Shown: one piece after another, positions 34,044 through 46,196 of the stretch | How the letters are laid out: every line of letters starts with the position of its first letter | Position numbering within the stretch: the stretch's first letter is position 1 | NCBI GenBank assembly: GCA_010015745.1 | Contig: ML978164.1 | Span: 130,445-194,444 of the forward strand | Source of the DNA: Setomelanomma holmii | Taxonomy: Eukaryota; Ascomycota; Dothideomycetes; Pleosporales; Phaeosphaeriaceae | DNA length: 64,000 nucleotides | Direction of reading: 5' to 3' | The notes under the pieces: generated by a model | Databases searched by the model: none | What the model saw: only the letters and a program-made list of their open reading frames with translations | What the model was told of the DNA's origin: nothing | Program-made: the position numbers and the translations under genes

Positions 34044-35495
34044 AACTTTTCAAGTCGACCTTCTCTTCCCAAATGACCTAAATTCGATATATGCCGAGGT
34101 GCTACGGCGTTACGCAAGTCTGGGAGCACAAATCCTCCATGAGCCAGGCAGGGAGACGTCCCGAGACTTTCATCTTATGTAGTCAAACACCCATGTCAAA
34201 CGCGATCTGCAAACTTAAAACAACTCCCGAGTATCTCCAGCATGGACTAATCAGCCAATGACGTACAAACACGTCCAGAGATTAGGTGTGTAGGCACATG
34301 CGACTTGATGCGAACCCCACGTTATCGGGCAATAAGTCCACAGTATGTGATCCTTCAGCCTCGGACGACAGCGCAATGCAGGCAAGTATGCCGCTGCTCC
34401 CGGCTTGGTAGGTGGCACTGGTGGGTATAGAGCACGTTCTAAGACATCATGTGGAGCCGACTACCTTCATGGTGCAGGTACGGCTGTTAATCCTCGAGCT
34501 CCAATGATCAATTTTGCAATTGGGTTCATGTGCAAAACGTGTCCTGAGTCGGATCCCCCTTCGCATTGTCGGCAGCATCACTCGGCTCGGGGTGCTGGAG
34601 TATGAGCGTATGTTCCGTTCGAGCGGATCCCGTTACGCATAACCATCAGGTTCCGTCCAGGGACTTGGTAGGCAAGACCTGGTGACGTTTGCTGCAGGTA
34701 GCTAGGTGCGTGATTGGAGAGCCAGACTGTCGGATACGGAGGAGAGCGCGCTATATGGTGTCAGCGATTGCGATACCGTGTAGAAAAAGTGTGATAAGTA
34801 CAAAGTTGGCTAGTATCGGAGTTCGAAACCCTTTTGGCTATGTAGAAGGCCAATCGCAAGTTGTGAGAGCGCCTGAAGACTGGTGCATTCAATTCTGGTA
34901 CCTGACGGAGGAAAACGCTGTATATATGAACGCAGAGCAAGCACCCCACTTCGCGAACAAAGAACCCCGCTTCCGTATACTTACAGCTGCTCGTATTAAA
35001 CCGCCTGCTCTGCCTGCAGATAACCAGCAGAGGGTAGCTCCAAAGAGGCGTCGCTGTCGGTGAAGGGCTTCTTTCTGAAAGCGATCTGACGTTCATGCTA
35101 CCTAATTCTTGGTTGGAACTGGCAAGTGCGGCCTTGATCAGCCGGGGAAGCTTTCCAAGACTACACATTTTATGACTTCGTGAACACGCGTAGGAAGCAG
35201 ACTTAAGAGCACGATGTTGAGTGGAAATAAGTGTATTATAGTGCACAGAGCAGCACCTGCAGCAAGGAAGCTTTGAGGCGCATGCAATGATGGCTAGAAA
35301 GTATAGAAGTGTCCGCCAACCTCTCCCCAAATTACCATGCCAATTCCAGAATAGATATCAAAACTGTGCCATATAAAAGATCCAAGACCATGATATCCTG
35401 CCACTACCTGCCGTTCAAGGGTATCGTGCATATACTGCCAGCGCCAAAACAGTTCATCTGTCACTCAAGCTCTGCTACGATAGCTCCACCAGCAC
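34044..35495. other. gap between dioxygenase and DUF3602 genes
   Basis: The first part is the dioxygenase promoter. Short frames around 34689-35063 and 34761-35330 have no motif. No tRNA fold could be built around the B-box-like GTTCGAAACCC near 34821. Confidence 0.5.
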
Positions 35496-36106
35496 CTATT
35501 TCTTGCCCATCTTGTTCAAGAACTCCTTTCCTTTTGCGAGCAGACCGCTCTTAGCAGCACCCTCCTCGCGCTTGACATCCTCGCTCTTGCGCTGCGGTTC
35601 GCTGCTCTTGCGCCTCGCTTCGCCACTTTTGCGCTTCTCGTCCTTCTCGATAACGTTCGCGGCGCCTCCACGACCGTAATGTACAGGCTTAGACTGCACG
35701 TTAGGCGCGTCGACGTCCTGAGCGGCACGGGCGACCTCGGGACGCTGAGGGTCGTTGGCCGCCATATTGCCAGTTCCACCTCGACCGGTCGTGTAGGTGT
35801 TCAACTTCAGGGTTGGGGTAACGAGGTCTTCGGCAGCGGGCTGGCCGGTCGTAGGGTCGCTTTTGGCGAGGTTACCTTGCAGAGGATTCAGCATTCAAGC
35901 AAATACTGGTATTCGGAGAAGACATTGTGCGGCTTGAATCGAACGTGGCGTAAGAGTCTGCAATCTACCAAGAGAAAGCGCCGAGTACTGCAAGCGCAAT
36001 GGGCGCAAGAGTACAGTTCCAAAAAAAAGTAATAGCAAGTGTGCTTACCGGCTCCACCACGTCCATGCGAAAGGAGGCGACTATCTTGAGAAGGTCGATC
36101 GGCCAT
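35496..36106 (-). CDS. DUF3602 family protein (GRGGAGN repeats)
   Basis: Exons 36106-36049 and 35875-35496 give 145 residues. DUF3602 proteins are small, fungal, probably disordered, and defined by repeated GRGGAGN motifs. Three occur here: GRGGAGN restored exactly by the splice, GRGGTGN and GRGGAAN. The rest is Lys/Arg/Glu-rich with a repeated RRKSSEPQRKSED stretch and a basic C-terminus (LAKGKEFLNKMGKK). The 173 bp intron ends in the less common acceptor AAG; all upstream acceptors meet an in-frame TGA before the conserved motif. Function is unknown. Confidence 0.85.
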
Positions 36107-39100
36107 TGTGTACTTGTTTTGTTGTAAAGTGTGGTCGCAAAGTTGGGAGGAGCGAAGAGCCTGTGGTCGCAGTGGGGAACAAAGCTGTGGTAGTGTTGTT
36201 AGATAGTAGCGGATTTGAACGAGCGCAAGCTAAAGTAACAGAAGCTTGATAAAGACAGCACAGAATGACGCGATCGTCAGTCAAGAGCACCTCTTATATG
36301 AGACACCTCTTGGCTCGTACCGCGCGCAGCAAACGAGGCGCGAGTCCAAGGCCTTCAAATGTGAAAGGCTTGCGCGCCATAGGGCCATCATCTTTTCCTT
36401 GAGCTCCAGCGTGATCAGCGCCAGTGCCATCCTCGCGCCTGGGCACGTCGCGCCGGCGGTCTGCTTCTGGGTGATTTAGACGGTTCGGTGCCCTTTCAAC
36501 CCGTACTTTTGGGCATGTTGTGCGCGTGTCTGACTCCCATTCCGCGTTTACATTAGTCAAGTTTAGCCCTGCGGCGGGGTGTTCTGGATGTGTGCGAATA
36601 TCGAGCTACGTCATTGGAGCTGGGAACGATCAAGTGATGGGGATTCGAGGATGAGTTGATGAACGAGACTATGCATTGAAATTTGATAGAGATTTGAGTT
36701 GTGCACAGAGGTGATGGAGCTGGACTGAATGTCTTGTCAAGGTTGTGCCAGAGCAAGAAGTAATCATGGTACCTAATCTCATTATCTATGCCAAGACTTG
36801 TCAGGCGACAGCGTGGGGAACACACATTCGCAAGCTGCAAGTCGCCTTCGAACAATCATCAATCTCTTTCTCCAGGATCTGTCCTCACTCACTTCTCAAA
36901 GTCATACCCTTATCTCATCCCGCATTGGTCGAGATTGTTCGCACGACTAGTTAGACGTTTTCACGATCTGCACGGGAAAGGCTTGAGCATTTCAGGTTGT
37001 ATTGCAATTTATTCATCTCATCTGTCCTCCACATGCTACACTCCTTCGAATGCATTGCGTGTTCAATATTATACAAAGCGCGACCCAGAGTTCAACGCCA
37101 CCGAGTCTAAATATGGCCGGAGCTACCGTTGCCCGACTAAGATGCGTAGGAGGTTGCCCGTCCGTCTAGTAAGAGAAAGAGCGCCATCTATGCAATGCCA
37201 AAATCCATGGGAACGTCCCAACGCTGCACAAGATACAACCATCTAGAGTAATGTACAGCAAGATTCACCCCAAGATCTGAAGAGGAACCGGAAATGTAGG
37301 CGCTGCAAGAGAGTCGAGCCGAGCCGATTGTAGAACGCCGTATGCCGCTGAAGTCGAAGATGTAGCCGAGATGTGTGCGAAGCCGAAGCCATCCAATTGC
37401 GCTCAGGATGCTCAATTGACGAGCCATCCAACGCGTGACCGATGATATCCGAACCAAGGAAAGATCCAATCGTGGTGTTCAACGATCCAACCATGTTGAG
37501 AGGTCATGGAAGAATAACTTCGTCTTGTTAGCCCAGTCTTCCTGTCGAACAGTATCGATTGACATACTGTAGAGGCTTGAGGGGCCTTAGCCACCACAGC
37601 GCGGCTGGGGCTCGTCGCCTGCCATGGAGAGTAGTCTCGACGAAGATGATTCGTGTCGTGATGGGTTGGGTGCGCCACCGTCTCGTGGTTGTGGATCAGA
37701 GCGGGAGAGGTGAAGGTCAAGACTTGTGATGCGCATGATGTTGGTGTGCTTAAGTAGTTGTTGGATAATGGTGTGGATGTGGATGTGGATGGTGATGGCT
37801 GATGGTATAAGGCTTGTATATATATATGTGTAGAGGTGGTGTGTGGTCGAAGATGTTTCACCCCGTTGGAGGCGTTCAGGTGTATATAAGTCCCATCCTC
37901 AGGCTTGGAGAGGCCTATCGTAGGCGCCACCCGTGAAATGCGCCTTAGGATGAGTCCTCAGCTTCTGCTCAGGAACAGGCAAATCACTGCCTGCTTCAGG
38001 CTATGACGCAGAAACCTTCAGATGAATTCCGCCATTGACCCCCAATGACAGGCTTCACGGTGGAGGAAGCTGCGCCACGAGTCGACAATGCAAGGTGCAT
38101 TATTGGTTGAAGCATGACGAACAAGGCGACAGGTAGGCTGCAAGGCTTCTAGCGCCCTTCTGGAAGCCCGGTCACCCTGGAGGAACCGCTGGTGACTCCA
38201 TTAGTCCACCGCCCTGAAGGTCAGTTGGGCGATCAAAGCCACAGCCCTGAAAGACGAAGTACGAGCCAAACCAGCGACCTCAGGCAGAAGCGCGGTCGTT
38301 GGGGGCTAGTTGTCGTCCTAAGTGGTGAACCCACGTTCGCTGCCTAGTTTGGCTGAAGTGAATGTCGTGACCAGCCGAGCACAGCCGCACTCGAGCCACA
38401 GACGGCAGACTCAAGGCATCCTCCAGGCAGGACCCGCAGTCATGCTTTGTCGATAAGTAGTAGCTCAAGGTCCTTCAAATCGGCTGCTGGCGTTGTGTGT
38501 GATGACTCTGGTATCGCAGCCATGTTCACCGGAGGAAACACAGCCCACGGCCGGTATAAGTGAGTGTTTTTGTTCGTCGCGGTGATGCTGCTGCGCCCTC
38601 TTCATCGGCCCCAAGACTTATCGACTGTGCGCCCCAAACCCGACTAGTGTTGTTGGTACTCCAGGGCGCAATCCGAGAAACAAAACGATTTCGAGCAGGA
38701 CGATGCGCGGCATTGCCGGCAGACATTGATGGAGGCATAACAATGTTGGAGAACGTATGACGCACGGTGCGTCGGGTCGAACGAGATCGCAGTGTTCCCG
38801 CCGGGAAGGTGCATTTTCCTAATGCAGGTCCTTGGGCAGATTGCGGCTTTCCTATTGGCTGATGAGTTTCGGCCTCTTCGAGCATCTGGAGAATACCAAC
38901 TTACAGTATTGTCCATCTCTGGGGACCTGTTCACCTGGATTAGGTATGGATTTTGGCTTGTTGCACATGGCGGTCTTCATGGCTGCGAATTTGGGTGGCG
39001 GCAATATGGTGCAAGGCAGTATAAACGGTGTGCTTGGGAGGGCTGCAGTGAGACTTGGTCTGAGACTTTTGAGAACCACAAACTTCTGTGGCAGCGATTT

Positions 39101-41439
39101 GGTAGATGGTGTCAGTACATTTGACGCTGATGAAGAGACAAGCACTGTATTTATCTATCCAGAGTCCTTCACGCCTTTGTGGACATCCATACTGGCTCTC
39201 GTCCTCACGGGGCAACAGGCGGCGGAACGGGCCAGAGGGCAATCCACAATGATGCGTGGCCCTCTCTCGGAACGTACTTGGAGCACTGCGCAGCAAGTGA
39301 AGCTTGAAAGCATCGCTGTTTTGAAGTGACTCTTAGTCGGTGACTGAAAGGGGAAGGGACGTAACAACCCACAAATGGTGATACCGTGTCCAATCGTGCG
39401 CTCGCCTCATCCGCCGGTGTCTCAAACAAATGTCTTTAGAGATCTTGAACAGAGCTCGATGACATAAACTGGGAGAAGGGCGAGAGGGAAGACGTCGAGG
39501 GGTGGGTCGCGGAGAGCAAGCCCATTCGCTGCCTCATTCATCTTGTGGGTTCTCAATCAACGCGGCAAAGAGCACATTTCGACATGCCATCAACCCAGCA
39601 CCATCGTCACATGTCGACTCTAGCCGCCGTCTTCTAGCTTTGGTGAGCACGTCGTTGTGGAGAATCGCGTCTGACGCCACTCGCGATTCACCAGCACCGC
39701 CATGCGCTGGCCACCAAGGGTCTCACAAGTGGCTCATTAAACACGTTGTCACGTTACGGACAGTCGCCGCCATGCTTTGTGCGCTGTACCGTCCAGTCGG
39801 CTTGCATCCAGGACATGCAGGTACACATGCGCAAGGCGTGGGTTGTGCTCAAGCGCTTTTCTCGGACAGCTTCTCGACCAACGTATTACGGTTTCATCCC
39901 TTTCGTGGCCACAACTTTCAGCTCTGTGCTTGAAACTGGGATTTTGTTCGTCCCTCATTCTTGTGCCCTCGCGATTATTTACGCTGCGCCCCAGCGCCCC
40001 AACGCCCCAACGCCCTTTCCTCTTGTGATCGGCACACGATTGGATGGTCAGAGATACGGGAGGAGGCATGTGATGGAGAAAGCCCCGCGATATGCCCTGC
40101 TCCACTGCCGTGTGCCCCTCAGGAGGACTCAAGTAATAGCAATACTTTGCCTGCTCTGCTGAGGGTGGCGACAAGAGTCCTTCGCGACGATCAACGTTAC
40201 TCCAAGTTGCGCAACGGAGGGCAGCGCAAGAGCGACTGCCCGCAAACGGCTGCTCAGGCAACCATGGAGGACCCTTGACAGACTCCGACCCGCAAGACCA
40301 CATCGGCAATGATATGAATGAGGCTTGCTTGTTGCTGAGCCGAGCTCATCGCCTCCGAGTGATCGAAGTCACAACCATCCACAAGCCGACGCCGCGGTTC
40401 CACTCCCCGGCATGTTGCGTCCATGTCATGGCCAGAGCTTTCAAACAAAAGTTCTGGCCAGCCTTTGCTCGTTAGCACAGCACTGAAGCTCCGTGCGTTA
40501 CTCACAAACTGCGTAGGCATATTTCTGTCCTATCCTAGACACTCTCGTCACCCCTGACAAGTTCTGGAAGGACAGAGGATGATGACCTTTCTGGCTTCGC
40601 AAATTATGCGCGGCACCTCCAAGAACTTCACTCCACAAATTGAAGCATTTCGAACTGATACGGCACTGATTGATCTGTCCATCGGTCCGTCGTGCTGTCC
40701 GACTGTATTCTCGTGATCAAAATTTCCGCTATTAAGATCCAGCGCGCAGATGCGTTGTGCGAAATACGTCTATTTGCACATATCTGCAGGAGCATGGCTC
40801 ATTTTCGCGCCACGACTTAAGTGCCATCAGGAATGCATGTTCGTGCTTCGCACTCAGCGTGAGTTCATGCACGACTCTGCATCGAAGAGCCCCCTCCAAC
40901 AACGGTGCTTTGTTCAAGATAACGTCGTTTCGGTCAAATCTACGCGAAGACATGGGATGCAGCCGATATGACCAGATCGTCGAGCGCTAAACCTCATTCC
41001 TTCCTGCTCCACTTCACCATCCGGCGGTGCTTGCCGAACACTGCAGGGACCCGTTCACTCCGTTCCCACAACCTTCCACGGACATGCACTTCACGCGAAG
41101 ATGTTCGAGAGTCGAAGTCGTAAACAAACTCTGGCGCTCTTATCTCGTCCCGCCTTTGGAAACGCTGACCAGCTGAGAACAGCGCCCAGTGTGTCAAATG
41201 GCGGAAAGCCTAGGAAAGCAGCCAATAACATCGGGTGGTCCTGCAGTCTGGATTGCCAGCGCTCGGATGCAACCCCAGCTTTGTGCCCAGCTTATGTGCG
41301 CCCGCAGGTTGGTCCGTAGAGAGCATTTGCCTGTATAAGTATTAACTTTCCCCTCGCGTCTTTTCGTTGCTTTATTGCTGTCGCTTCAATCATTATCCCA
41401 AACAGTCCAATCGCTACCCGAATCCAGCTCTATACCAAG
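36107..41439. other. longest gene-poor stretch, 36.1-41.4 kb
   Basis: Over 5.3 kb I find no frame with a recognisable motif on either strand. Candidates looked at and left out include 37930-37412 (minus, starting MAPTIGLSKPEDGTYIHL) and 38832-39329 (plus). A TATATATATA run near 37818 and a short GGATGT-type repeat near 37770-37795 are the only visible sequence features. Composition looks like the surroundings, with no obvious AT-rich island. The far right edge carries the CFEM gene promoter. Confidence 0.45.
41335..41340 (+). promoter_or_regulatory. TATA-like element of the CFEM gene
   Basis: TATAAG about 105 bp before the start codon, followed by a C/T-rich stretch typical of highly expressed fungal promoters. 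Confidence 0.35.
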
Positions 41440-42034
41440 ATGCGCTTCTCCATTGTCGCTGCCGTTGCTGCATTCAGCTCTATTGCCTTTGGCCAGGGTC
41501 TCGACAACCTCCCGCAATGCGCTGTAAGTTCTAGCAAGCGATTGTAAAGGTCTTTACTGATCACGTTCAGCAAACTTGCTTCGGTGGTAATACTGGAAGC
41601 TGTGGTACGGCGGACATCGCCTGCATTTGCGGCAGCAGCGTGATTCAGCAGGTATCTTGCTGTGTCTTTGCCACATGCTCCCAAGCAGACATCCAAAGTA
41701 AGCTCTAAAGCATCCGTGATTCAGCATCGACCTGACCCATTTTGCAGCGACGATCCAATTCGCCTCGACCTTCTGCAAGCTTGCCGGTGTTACTGTCAAC
41801 ACTGCTCCTACATGCGCCTCAGGAACCTCCACACCTTCTTCCGGAAACGGCACTGTTTCGGCGACAGCCTCGGTGTCTGGCTCTGCCTCCAGATCGGTAT
41901 CTGGTGTTACGGGCAGCGCCTCGCGCACTGCATCCGCGAGCGCAGCCGCCAGCTCCGGCGCTGCGTCGAACCAGCAGTCTGGTGCTGGCTTCGGCCTTGG
42001 AATGGCTGTGGCCGGATTGCTCGCTGCTCTATAA
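41440..42034 (+). CDS. secreted CFEM-domain, probably GPI-anchored protein
   Basis: Exons 41440-41523, 41571-41697 and 41748-42034 give 165 residues. Residues 1-18 are a clean signal peptide (cleavage after AFG). Residues of about 20-95 hold the CFEM cysteine pattern: LPQCA, QTC, GSC, DIACIC, SCC, ATC and TFC, with the Asp before the CxC pair that ligands haem iron in characterised members. One extra Cys makes an adjacent CC. A Ser/Thr/Ala-rich, presumably O-glycosylated stalk follows, then a small-residue and hydrophobic tail (GMAVAGLLAALL) as in GPI signals. CFEM proteins bind haem, build the cell surface or act as effectors; which applies here is unknown. Confidence 0.92.
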
Positions 42035-42546
42035 TGCTCTGAAATAGCAAGTGCGAGGAAATGCGGTCGATGGCATAGCTCTTCAGGCACAACGAGGGCA
42101 GGGTTTGGATAGACTGGACTGGGTTGGGCTGGTCGAGGGAAACAAATAGTGTATCATACGCAAGGAGAATTAAATATCGCGATGTCTCCCTGCTTGCAAA
42201 CGTTGCGTGCACGCCACTGTATGCGATGATAAATCCGCGCATACAAAAACATGCTAAACATTTAATGAAGGTCAACAAGCACAATATTTAGGACGGAATG
42301 TAACCAGGGCGAGAGTGTAAGGCTGAAATTCCACTAGAAACATGGGTATGGTTCCACTCATGCGGGGATTCAACTCGCGTGCTGTGCTTACGTTGTGGAG
42401 CTTTCGCCAAACTTCAAGTCTACACCTCACCTGTCGCCAACCGCCGCCTCTGCTCCCCGCAACGTCCGCTACTCCACGGCACCACCATGGAGGAACTGCC
42501 TGCAGTACCTTGAATCTGACCGACACGTTCTTTTGGCATTCCCAAA
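42035..42546. other. gap between CFEM and recyclin genes
   Basis: CFEM 3' flank and recyclin promoter. An open frame continues upstream of the recyclin start, but it is out of register with the spliced exon and unsupported. Confidence 0.5.
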
Positions 42547-45403
42547 ATGGCCACAAAATCCAATTTCAAGCGGGCGCTGCCGCCAGGGCAGTCGTCGTTC
42601 ATATCCTCACTGCGAAATACCGAGATTGTTGCAGAGTCAAAGGCAATTCTGCCTGCAGGTATGACCTTTTCCAGCACTTGTGTGCAGATCTAACGCTTGC
42701 AGAGCTCATCAACACAATCCTCGATTTCCTCCCCGTGGCTGACATGTTTAGGTTCGCTCGGACTTCCAAGCGCATGCAAGAGATGGTGTATGATGATACT
42801 CGGTGGATACAAAGGCTGAAGAGTATGGGCTGTTGGAATGATATCGAGGCAAAGAAGAGGTTCGAAGAGTCTATGCGAAGGAAACTCGAGGCACAAAGGG
42901 CTGAAGAAGCGCGAAGAGCAGGTGTGGCTCTCAATGGCAGCATCAATGGAGTGCCGCCAGGTGCGGACGGTCAGCCGAGAACCAGCACGACACTTTTCGA
43001 TGCAGCGCTAGAAGAAGATATGCAGCGGAGATCTGTTGACAGTGGTTCGAGGCCAAGAGCAACGACATTAGACAGAGGTTTCGCAGACATGACCTTGTCA
43101 CCGTCAGGACAGCCAGCACCCTCTCCAGCAGTCTTGATCGACCCACAGGCCGCATTGAAGGTCATCACAAGAGCCCGCTCAATCAGAGGCATGGCGCGGC
43201 AAGAATACGGGAAGATCTACGGAGCACTGGCGCCTTACTACTTCGATCTATCACGGTCGACGAGCCACACTGATCCCATATTGTTCAGAACATATCGTGA
43301 TCCTGAACAGCAGGCGCACATGCTGGCGCAGCTCAAGACTTTTGCCAAAAGCGACTACGCGCAGGGCTGGTACCAGCGCGAAGAAAAGCTGGACACCATG
43401 GTAGGTATCTTTGAGAATGCCGTGCTTCGGGAGTTCGAACAAGGCTACGCAGAGAAGGACTTTGATGGCCGCATGAAGAGGTTCGCTACTGTCCTGGTTA
43501 CCCTCAACGGCGGCGCAGCGTGCTTAGACTCCTTCATCCACAATCACCCTTTGATGCTCGAGAAGGAGAAGCTGGGGAACCCAACAGACTGTGTGCAGCA
43601 CTACGGTGCGAATCAACCTAACTTACGAGCGTCTCACGACTTCTTTCGAGGCCTAGCAATCGCCCTAAACGAAGAGGCGGCCATGATAGATCGTGTCTTT
43701 CCGCTTACCGTTGACGTACTACAATCATTCTTGGACCGCGTGTCAGACGATATCATCTCAGAGTACATCACGACCTTGCTGGACGAAGCGCATGACATCA
43801 GCATCGAGGTTTACCTGAAGGCGATGTCTGGTGTTTTCGACCAAGCATTACAACTTGCAATGTCTCTGAAACCCACGCGTGGGTCGAAATCGAGCTTCAA
43901 AGAAGACGTGATGCGGACAATCTCGGGATGTTTTGAACCACACATCGATCTCTATCTACAAGAAGAGCTAGCATTCTTCACAAAGAGGTCTGCAGCCGAT
44001 GTTGACGCTTGGGAAAAGCGTTTGGCAGATGAAGAGCAGACAACGGAAACCTTCTACATGTCGAATGTCAACCGAAAAGCTGTGAAACAGGATTTCATGG
44101 CGTCATTCAAGAAGGTAGTCATGATGCCAGTGAATGTGTTGCCGACCATTGGCGGGTCCAGGCAAAGCATGTCAGCGACGCCAGTACCCGCCACAAATGG
44201 AAATGTAACCCTCGAACCCACTTCCAGATCCGGTACGCCTCCCGGGGGAGACCGTGCTCCATCGCCTCGCATAGAAGTCCCGACAACAGAGCTTGCTGCG
44301 AAGGCAGCCATAATGAACTCTCGATTGGAAGGCATCCGCTCGCTGTTCAGTATTGAAGTGGCGTTGAACCTCACGCATATGGCCAAAGCGAGCCTCGAAA
44401 GAGCCGCGCGCTTCGTCAGGCTTGGAGGACAGTCTGGCGAAGAGGCAAAAGAGCAGAGTGAGCAGATATTCATCAATCTGGTCCAGATCCTCGGCAATCG
44501 ACACATGAAGCTGGGCTTTGACAAGGCTGTCAGCCATTTGGCCGACTACAAGCCTCGAGAGGTGGCCGACCACAGCCGAGAAGGCGTAGCACCACTTGTC
44601 GCTTTCTTGGAGCTGGTCAATGTGGGCGATCTGATCCAGCAGATGGTTGAAGTGTTCTACTACCAGGAACTTGTTGCTGCCAACCTCACGGATCGGGACG
44701 ACTTTCTTAGCTTGGCCGCGAAAGAGAAGAAGCGCTTCGAGTCCATGCTCGACGAGCGAGTTGCTGCTGGATTGAACAAGGGCATCGACGTGCTGATGGA
44801 CGAAGTCGAGTACTTGTGCGGTACAACACAAAAACCATCAGACTTCAACCCACCTGTTGGACCAAAAGGCGTCGTTGAAATGTTTGACATCGGGCCCAGC
44901 GAGACAGCAACGAGAATTGTCGACATTGTTTCTTCGCACACAAACATGTTGGTTGGCAGTACAGACAAGAACGTGCTAGATGTGTTCAATCAGGAAGTTG
45001 GAGTGCGCTTGTTCGCTGCTCTCTGCAAGCATCTCAAACGGCAGAGAATAAGCGTGGACGGCGCAGTCAAGCTCATCAGGTGTGTCAATCAGTTTGAACC
45101 TCAGTAGCGACTGGCATGCTGACTCTGACCAGCGACATGAACGCATACTACACATACATTGTCTCACTACGCAACAAATCACTAATGCAGTACTTCGCCG
45201 CACTCCGCGAGCTTTCGCAAATCTATCTCATCGACCCCAAAGATTCGAAGGAGATCGCGACCATTATTGCAGACACAGATCGGTACATGGGCATCTTCAG
45301 AGCCGAGGAGGTGTACGAGTATGCAGAAAGGAGAGCCGACTGGTACCAGATAAAGAGTGCAGTAGAGAAGCAAATGTACGGAGTAGGCTGTTTGGTGATG
45401 TGA
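42547..45403 (+). CDS. RCY1: recyclin-1: F-box plus Sec10-like domain, CaaX end
   Basis: Exons 42547-42658, 42703-45079 and 45133-45403 give 919 residues. An F-box lies at about 36-80 (PAELINTILDFLPVADMFRFARTSKRMQEMVYDDTRW, split by intron 1). The remainder from about residue 200 is the long helical exocyst Sec10-like domain. Rcy1 binds Skp1 and works in recycling of endocytosed proteins such as the v-SNARE Snc1, at sites of polarised growth. The last four residues, CLVM, form a CaaX box, matching the prenylated C-terminus of yeast Rcy1; Met at the last position favours farnesylation. The start MATKSNFKRALPPGQ was chosen because its donor at 42659 joins in frame to the F-box. Confidence 0.92.
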
Positions 45404-46196
45404 GGCTTGGATCAGGCGGCTCTGCAAGCCTTCATAATTTAGCGTAGTCTATCGCTTCTGGAAGGATATGCAGGTGGTAACGCAACTTCTGAATGAGATG
45501 TGTCAACCACAAACTTCTATCATGCAAGCAGACTAACACCATTCGCTCTCTGCGACACTGTGTACTCGCACTTCCTTTTTCTGTCATTCATCCGAGAACG
45601 GTCGATCGATCGGTTCCAGGTTCCCCAGCCTCCTCCACGGTTCGGTTCCTGAGCTTAGGGTCTGTGCACCCGCAAGTGACCTTGACTTCACATCACCACT
45701 CAATCTCGCAACATCCTTTGATCGCCTTGGTATCGTGTTCTAAAGCACACCTGCAGCATCGTACACTAGCGCTTGAACACGCTCGACCCCCGTCGCCTCT
45801 ACATTCGCGCATTTCCGTCGCGCAAGCAGACCCCGCTACTCGGCACTGCCGTTTTAGACCGTCCGGCTTGGGCCTGTCTCTCACCTGTCGTGAGCTCCAG
45901 ACCGCGAAGCACTAAGCATTGTGCTTGGTGAGAGGTTGGAGAGCTTCTACCACACGCGCATCGCTTTACATGCTCTGTGGACTTGGATCCTACACCACAG
46001 CATCTTCGCGCCTTTGGGTATCCTTACGCCTGTTCTGGCTTACCCGCCAACCACGCATAGCCACGGCCTGCCCACGCGAACAAGCTGATTGAACACACGC
46101 GGTCGCTTGCAGTAGCACTGGACGTGTGCGATCATTCTCGCACTAGGACACCAACCCACGTCGACCAACTAGTCGCAACATTGCAACACTACAACC
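45404..46196. other. gap before the SWIB gene
   Basis: Recyclin 3' flank, then a C/T-rich leader to the SWIB gene. No coding or RNA feature is recognised. Confidence 0.5.

Noticed and set aside
34800..34850. Possible tRNA B box (GTTCGAAACCC)
   Set aside because: No acceptor stem, anticodon arm or A box can be placed around it.
37412..37930. Minus-strand ORF beginning MAPTIGLSKPEDGTYIHL
   Set aside because: Only the first 20 residues look protein-like; the rest is His/Thr/Ser low complexity from a TATATA and GGATGT-type repeat region. No splice model gave a coherent continuation.
42342..42546. Upstream extension of the recyclin frame
   Set aside because: It reads through intron 1 of the spliced model and would destroy the F-box start.
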